Assembly: GCA_963969345.1 (NCBI GenBank)
Contig: OZ017770.1
Coordinates: forward strand, 8,565,246-8,629,245
Source of the DNA: Turbatrix aceti
Lineage: Eukaryota > Nematoda > Chromadorea > Rhabditida > Panagrolaimidae
Reading direction: 5' to 3'
Length of the DNA: 64,000 bases
Shown here piece after piece: positions 58,543-64,000 of the stretch. The position numbers and the translations under genes are program-made. The notes beneath the pieces are model-generated. The model was not told the origin of the DNA and did no database searches. It saw only the letters and a program-made list of their open reading frames with translations. Each line of letters opens with the position of its first letter. The stretch's first letter is position 1.

Positions 58543-59008
58543 ATGCATCTTCGACTTACAATTTTGCTATTATGCCTCGGTTTGTTGGGACTCTGCAAGC
58601 CTCCGCCAACTCATCCAGCAACGAAGCCTACAAGAAAGTATTCACGGTCTTCGACCAGCTATCAACCGGATGTAGTGGATTCACCGGAATTTGACCAACT
58701 ATCATGCTCGGTTTGTCTCGACGCTGCAGGCTACACAAAAAATAATCCTGGTGCATCTTATGTTAGTTGGATGTCCGTAAAATTTAATGAGATATTTGAA
58801 TGACTTTTTTTAGGCCCAAATATACACATTCGAAGCCTTTCAATGCCACAAGTATAATCAGTACGCCATGCAATGTCTAAACATTCTTGATCAGTATCTC
58901 AGTTCCATTGTGGCGCGTGCCCGTGACCCCAATATCACCGTACAAAACGTGTGTATCGGAATAAACCTTTGCCAGGGTAGTACGTCAGATTTAAATTTGT
59001 TGCAATAA
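58543..59008 (+). CDS. Secreted saposin-like (SapB) protein
   Basis: Exons 58543-58761 and 58814-59008 give 137 aa. Signal peptide MHLRLTILLLCLGLLGLC, a basic Pro/Thr/Ser-rich spacer, then one SapB domain with the six-cysteine pattern C55-x2-C58, C84-x9-C94, C120-x5-C126, which pairs into three disulfides in saposins. One N-glycosylation site (NIT, 112) lies inside the domain. Nematode saposin-like (SPP/caenopore) proteins bind or permeabilise membranes and act in gut defence or digestion; the role here is inferred from the fold only. The tail after the last cysteine is short (QGSTSDLNLLQ). Donor GTTAGT at 58762 is slightly non-consensus. Confidence 0.82.
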
Positions 59009-61456
59009 ATAATTGATGTGTTCAATAGGCCATACAATACATGTAAAAAATTTTTTTTGGTGTCCTACGCTCGCTTTCACCCATATTAGACAGGTACATT
59101 ACTCTCTGACACAATCGAGTCGATGATTAGTTAGTTGGCTGTCGTTCCGCATCACCTATGTTGTGTCACCTGAATGATGATGATTATTTACGGCGGCTAA
59201 TTTTGATGAGCGCGTTCCAACATATCATCAAATAAGTGAACGCTGCCTGCCTTCCTGCTCTTCTACAACTCCTACAACCCCTCTTAACGTGTCAGGTTCA
59301 TCGTAAAAGTAAAAAGGGGGGATGGTGGGGTGGTTTCTTATTTCAATCACAAGCACACCGTTGTTTATGCTTCATTGGACACGGGGCATTCGTCGTGGAT
59401 ACTCTATGTACATACATTTTTGCATTAAAACTTTTTGTATTTAGATACTTATTTCCTGTGAATTTTTTGCATACCCGCAATTTGATCTTTTTTTTGGGGT
59501 ATGTACAGTGAAAGTGTTTTTATCTGATGTGTCAAGTGGTCGATTGCCATCTATTACTCGGTGTCCGTGTCCCTCTTTGTCAAAAATAGTTAATAGTTAA
59601 CCGAACACTTTTTTTTCTGCAAAAACAGAAAGTCGTTTATTCCATTGTTTTCGAGGGGGGCACGCGGAGGGCGATTAGTATTTAACTATTTTCTAACTTT
59701 GTGGCAATTTTTTTCTTTTCTCTCCAATCCTAATGCGGGTTGCTAATATCGTACTTTGTTCCTATAAAGGGTAGCAAAGCCTCTCTTTAGTCCGCCTTTA
59801 TCCTGCTTTGTTTGTCATGCAAAGCGAACGCTTGGTACAACTGACACTGCTCCCCGGCACTTCCAATTGCATCGTATCGTATCGCTTATTTTCGTATCCC
59901 AGTAATTAAAATCTATATTCTAAAAATTTTATTTGCCTGTTCCCTTTTTCAACTTTATGCCCCTTTTTGTTATGATTTTATCTTCTGGGGGCAGTGTATT
60001 TGTCCACATTTTTGACAGTTGGTCAAGTGCCCCCCCCCCTCTCTTTGGCCTCTTTTTGGTAGCGGGCCCACACTCGAAAATCGGCTTCTATCAGTTTTGT
60101 GGCATTTGAAACTCTCTTATCTTTGAAAAAAACTCAATTAAGATTCGCATTCAATCGTTTTTATACTGCTTTATCAAATTCATTACGTGTTAAAAGCATC
60201 TGAATAGCCTCTGGGATAACCATGTCAGAGCTCTGCAGATGTCATCTTGGTTTTCGTTTGGTGGCACTGCTGTTACTTAATTTCCTATGCATTTATGGGC
60301 CATTTTTTTCTTTAAGACATCCTCCGACGCTGTTTTTTTTTCTTTTTGCATAAAAACGACTTTTCTAAGCAGTAGTATAATCATAGTTGGGTTGCTAAGA
60401 TTGAGAGGCAGGCGCAGGCGTGGATGCATGAGATGGCATAGCGCGTTGGTGACATCTCTCTCTCCTTTCCTCCCTCGTTCCATCCACTCGCTGTTACCAA
60501 AGACAGACGAGAATCGAGAACGAGTTAGTCCGAGCCAAACCACCACCAACCACCGCCACACGCTTGTAAGCTATAGCGAAATGGAAAAAGGAGGACGACT
60601 GCGGTGGCTGGCAACCGGCGACGACGACCCTGTTTTCCGACTATGGTGGTGGCTGGCTGGTCGGGACGACCAGTTCGCATTCGAGAGGACCGACAATGAA
60701 ACGAAACGAAACGTACTGGAGTGAGGACAGTGTGGCGGTCGCTGGGATGACAACAAATACATCTGTTTGTAGCCGTGCGTACACAAAAACGCTCTTTTCT
60801 TATGGCTTGTGCTAGCGATTGAGGTCCGCGCTGCGGAGCTGGCGCTGACGCAGCTCGGGCTGGGGCGAAAGTTGTCGCAGAGTAAAGAGAACACACGCAG
60901 CATATTCTGTCGTTGTTCGCTTTTTTTTCTAGGGCTGACTGAGGAGGCAAATGCGCTGCCAGCGACGAATGCAGCCGGCAAGGCCAATGCGAAAAATGAA
61001 TGTTCGGAGGCTGTTTTGGACCTTCCTCATCGATCCAACCCCGAGAATGACTGCTTTTTCTGGCTCTATTCTTGCTGCCACCAAAAACACTGACTAAGAA
61101 TCCCTTCTATTGTGCCTTTTATTTTCCCCTGAGTACTTTAAATAATTTTTGTCCCGTGAAAATGTCAAATTCATATTTTGTCAGCCCATTCTTTTTCGTT
61201 TCGAACACAGTTGTCAAATGAAGACGCGATAACCGTAATATGTGATAGTGACTTCCTCGACACGGTCTCTATCCCTGGGAGGCATTTCGTACCAGTCACA
61301 CTCTCCCGATGACTAACTTCTTCCTTCTTTTTTTTTAAATATTTTTTTCCTTTTCAGTGCAACACTTGTGTCGCAGGCGTCTTACTATCCAGACACAACC
61401 ACACAAGTTTATGCTGCATGAAGATTTATTAGTTTAAAAAATTATTTGTTACAAAA
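59009..61456. other. Upstream region of the ankyrin gene
   Basis: 2.4 kb without a supported gene. A GC-richer patch (about 60400-61080) with GGTGGCTGGCTGGTCGGG and GACGACGACC words has long but domain-less frames on both strands. It resembles the 42-kb repeat cluster in composition and could be a promoter or first noncoding exon. A splice acceptor near 61358 shows that the ankyrin 5' leader begins upstream. Confidence 0.45.
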
Positions 61457-64000
61457 ATGGCTGAAGCCGAACACGCACCTGCCAATGCCCTGGGTGCCGG
61501 CAATTCCAATCAATCTGGAACAAGGGTAAGTTGTTAAATTCCCCCGAGACAACCATTCAATTTTTTTTTGTTTTTTTTACTCTCGATCACGGTAGTAAAA
61601 CGGCGTTAGGAACGTAAAATTTGCTTGCTGGTTACCTGTTTGTCGCGTATGTATTTTTTCTGACTATACCCACCGTTGTTGTCAGAAGAGAACAACAGAA
61701 GAATTGCTGTTGTATGCATTTATTTATTTGTTTCGAAAAAAAATGCAAGACACGACGACAGGGGACTGTTGGACAATTATGTTTGCGTCGACATTCATTC
61801 TTTAACGTAAAAGTTTATCATCCTATGCAAAAGAAAAACGACAAGTGGAAAAGTCAATCGTAACGATGTTATGCCCCTACTTTTATGATCTAGGCAAGAA
61901 TGGGGTGTAAAACGAATTACACGTGTTTTCTTGGTTGGCTACCACAGGATTTAGCTAGAGGAAATTTAATTAAATCCCTCGCAGGAATTTATAAACGGTT
62001 TTTATGTGAAAAGCAATTTGTTAGATACGCTTTTCTCATCACTTTTGAACGCATGCAATCTCCCAAACACCCTAGCAGCAAAAATAGTGCAAAAACATGT
62101 TTCAGAATGACAACAACGCATCATTTCTCCGAGCAGCCAGAGCCGGTAACCTAGAACGAGTGTTGGAACTTATACAGAATGGAACGGATATCAATACATG
62201 TAACAGTAATGGTCTCAATGCTTTGCACCTAGCCTCCAAGGAGGGCCATCATGAGGTCGTCCGGGAATTGCTCAGACGGAAAGCTCCAGTCGACGCTGCA
62301 ACCCGCAAGGGCAATACTGCACTCCACATCGCGTCACTTGCCGGCCAGGAAATCATCGTCGCCATCCTGGTCGAGCATGGAGCCAACGTCAACGCGCAAT
62401 CACTCAACGGCTTCACCCCTCTGTACATGGCTGCCCAGGAGAACCACGAAAATGTCGTGGCCTACCTTCTCTTGCACAACGCCAACCAGGCTCTTGCCAC
62501 GGAAGACGGCTTCACTCCTCTTGCCGTTGCCCTGCAGCAGGGACATGACCGAGTCGTGGCCTTGCTACTTGAAAATGACAATAACAGCAAGGTCAGGCTG
62601 CCGGCACTCCATATTGCAGCTAAGAAGGATGATGTCAAGGCCGCGTCCTTGCTACTGCAAAACGAGCAGAACGCCGATGTGACGTCTAAAAGCGGCTTTA
62701 CTCCACTCCACATTGCTTCTCACTACGGTAATGAAAACGTCGCCCAATTGTTGCTGGAGAAAGGCGCGAAGGTTAACTACCAAGCCCGTCACAACATCAG
62801 TCCCCTCCACGTTTCTGCCAAATGGGGCCGAACCAATCTGTGCCAACTTCTGCTTGCCCACGGTGCCATAATCGACTGCCGAACCCGTGATCTCCTGACG
62901 CCTCTTCACTGCGCCGCTCGCTCCGGCCATGACCAGGTCGTCGATCTCCTCCTCGAAAAGGGAGCTCCCATTGCTGCCAAGACGAAGAACGGCCTTGCGC
63001 CCCTCCACATGGCAGCCCAAGGCGACCACGTAGAGTGCGCGAGAACCCTGCTCTTCCATACCGCCAATGTCGACGACGTCACTGTCGACTACCTCACACC
63101 CCTTCATGTTGCCGCCCACTGCGGTCATGTACGTGTGGCTAAACTCCTGCTTGATCGAAATGCCAATCCCAATGCTCGCGCGCTCAACGGCTTCACTCCT
63201 CTTCACGTTGCTTGCAAGAAAAATCGTATCAAGGTCGTTGAGCTCCTCCTCAAGTACCAAGCTGCCATCGAAGCAACTACGGAGTCTGGACTGTCGCCTC
63301 TTCATGTCGCCAGTTTTATGGGATGCACGAATATTGTCATCTACCTCATCCAGCAGGGCGCTAATGTCGATGTTCAGACTGTCCGAGGTGAGACTCCTCT
63401 CCACCTCGCAGCACGTGCAAATCAAACCGACATTGTCCGCGTGCTCGTTCGAAACGGCGCAAAGGTCGACGCTCAGGCCCGGGAACTCCAAACCCCGCTG
63501 CACATTGCAGCTCGACTTGGAAATACTGACATCTGCATGCTGCTGCTTCAGGCTGGTGCAAATTCAAATGCTGCAACCAAGGATCTGTACACGCCACTGC
63601 ACATCGCCGCCAAGGAAGGTCAGGAGGAAGTAGCTGTCGTTCTGCTCGATCACAAGGCTAACCAAACGCTGCTGACGAAGAAGGGATTCTCCCCGCTGCA
63701 TCTGGCATGCAAATACGGCAACTACGACGTTGCCAAGCTGTTGCTTGAACGAGGAACACCTGTTGACATCCAAGGCAAGAACCAGGTGACACCTCTCCAC
63801 GTTGCTGCGCATTACAACAACGATCGGGTTGCCCAGCTCCTTCTTGAAAATGGCGCCGCCTCGCAGGCAACTGCGAAGAATGGCTACACCCCGCTGCACA
63901 TCGCCGCCAAGAAGAACCAGATGGACATCGCCAGCTACCTGCTCACCTACAAGGCCGACCCCAACGCGGAGAGCCGAGCCGGCTTCACTCCCCTTCACCT
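61457..64000 (+). CDS. unc-44: Ankyrin (UNC-44 type), 5' part; truncated by the window end
   Basis: Exon 1 is 61457-61525 ([20 protein letters not shown]..); exon 2 begins at 62106 and is still open at 64000 (631 codons plus 2 nt). Exon 2 encodes an unbroken run of about 19 ankyrin repeats of 33 residues. It starts [20 protein letters not shown] and includes the classic ankyrin wording [57 protein letters not shown] and [16 protein letters not shown]. This matches the membrane-binding domain of ankyrins, which link ion channels and adhesion molecules to spectrin; in C. elegans UNC-44 acts in axon guidance and neuronal polarity. ZU5, UPA and death domains would lie beyond the window. Confidence 0.95.
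61526..62105 (+). other. Intron 1 of the ankyrin gene
   Basis: 580-bp intron (GTAAGT ... GTTTCAG) separating a 23-codon first exon from the ankyrin-repeat exon. It contains no recognisable coding segment. Alternative first exons are common in ankyrin genes but cannot be seen here. Confidence 0.6.

Noticed and set aside
60287..60987. Long open frames on both strands upstream of the ankyrin gene
   Set aside because: They overlap on opposite strands in a GC-richer low-complexity patch and show no family similarity; kept only as a possible promoter or leader.
1..64000. CRISPR array, bacterial operon, or plasmid/phage features
   Set aside because: No regularly spaced repeats, no Shine-Dalgarno/operon layout; intron-rich animal genes throughout.

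Overview
This window reads as nuclear DNA of a nematode. The AT-rich background carries genes with many short introns (about 40-60 nt) that use GT donors and a strong T-rich TTTCAG/TTTTAG acceptor. Several first coding exons start only a few bases after such an acceptor, as expected for 5'UTR introns or spliced-leader addition. The protein families fit as well: an UNC-44-type ankyrin, nematode-style pepsin-like proteases, a saposin-like secreted protein and a Gr/LITE-1-type receptor. I cannot name the species.

Layout. 2.2-6.4 kb: a nine-exon tweety-type chloride-channel gene (+). 7.1-17.3 kb: a cluster of intronless secreted aspartic proteases in order +,+,-,-, with one copy broken by a single missing base and a fifth reduced to its 3' end. 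The cluster is interleaved with repeats, including a 1.15-kb terminal-inverted-repeat element flanked by TTAA whose empty site survives in the paralogous flank. 17.4-19.4 kb: a kinase-like gene relic and repeats. 19.5-20.7 kb: a DDI1-like gene (UBL, retroviral-type protease fold, UBA) with a damaged active-site motif. 20.8-22.3 kb: retroelement debris. 22.8-23.2 kb: a single-domain ZnF-UBP protein (-). 23.8-30.9 kb: a large disordered nuclear-type protein (+), an unknown acidic protein (-) and a secreted PAN/TSP1 protein (-). 31.5-33.1 kb: a seven-helix Gr-family receptor (-). 35.6-39.4 kb: an SLC4 bicarbonate transporter (+), convergent with a small two-helix membrane protein (-). 40.6-45.2 kb: gene-poor, with a cluster of triplet and tetranucleotide repeats. 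45.2-47.6 kb: a polyQ/coiled-coil disordered protein (+). 48.8-57.3 kb: CCDC47 (-) and an NCoR/SMRT-type corepressor (+), head to head across about 470 bp. 58.5-59.0 kb: a saposin-like protein (+). 61.5 kb to the end: the start of an UNC-44-type ankyrin (+), running off the window.

Most genes are single-copy housekeeping, membrane or nuclear genes with no evident joint pathway. Two themes stand out. The protease cluster is a young, actively rearranging family, probably digestive. Two ubiquitin-linked genes (DDI1-like and ZnF-UBP) lie about 2 kb apart across transposon debris. Exon coordinates were derived by hand from splice consensus and reading-frame continuity; all multi-exon models close in frame, but none is transcript-verified.
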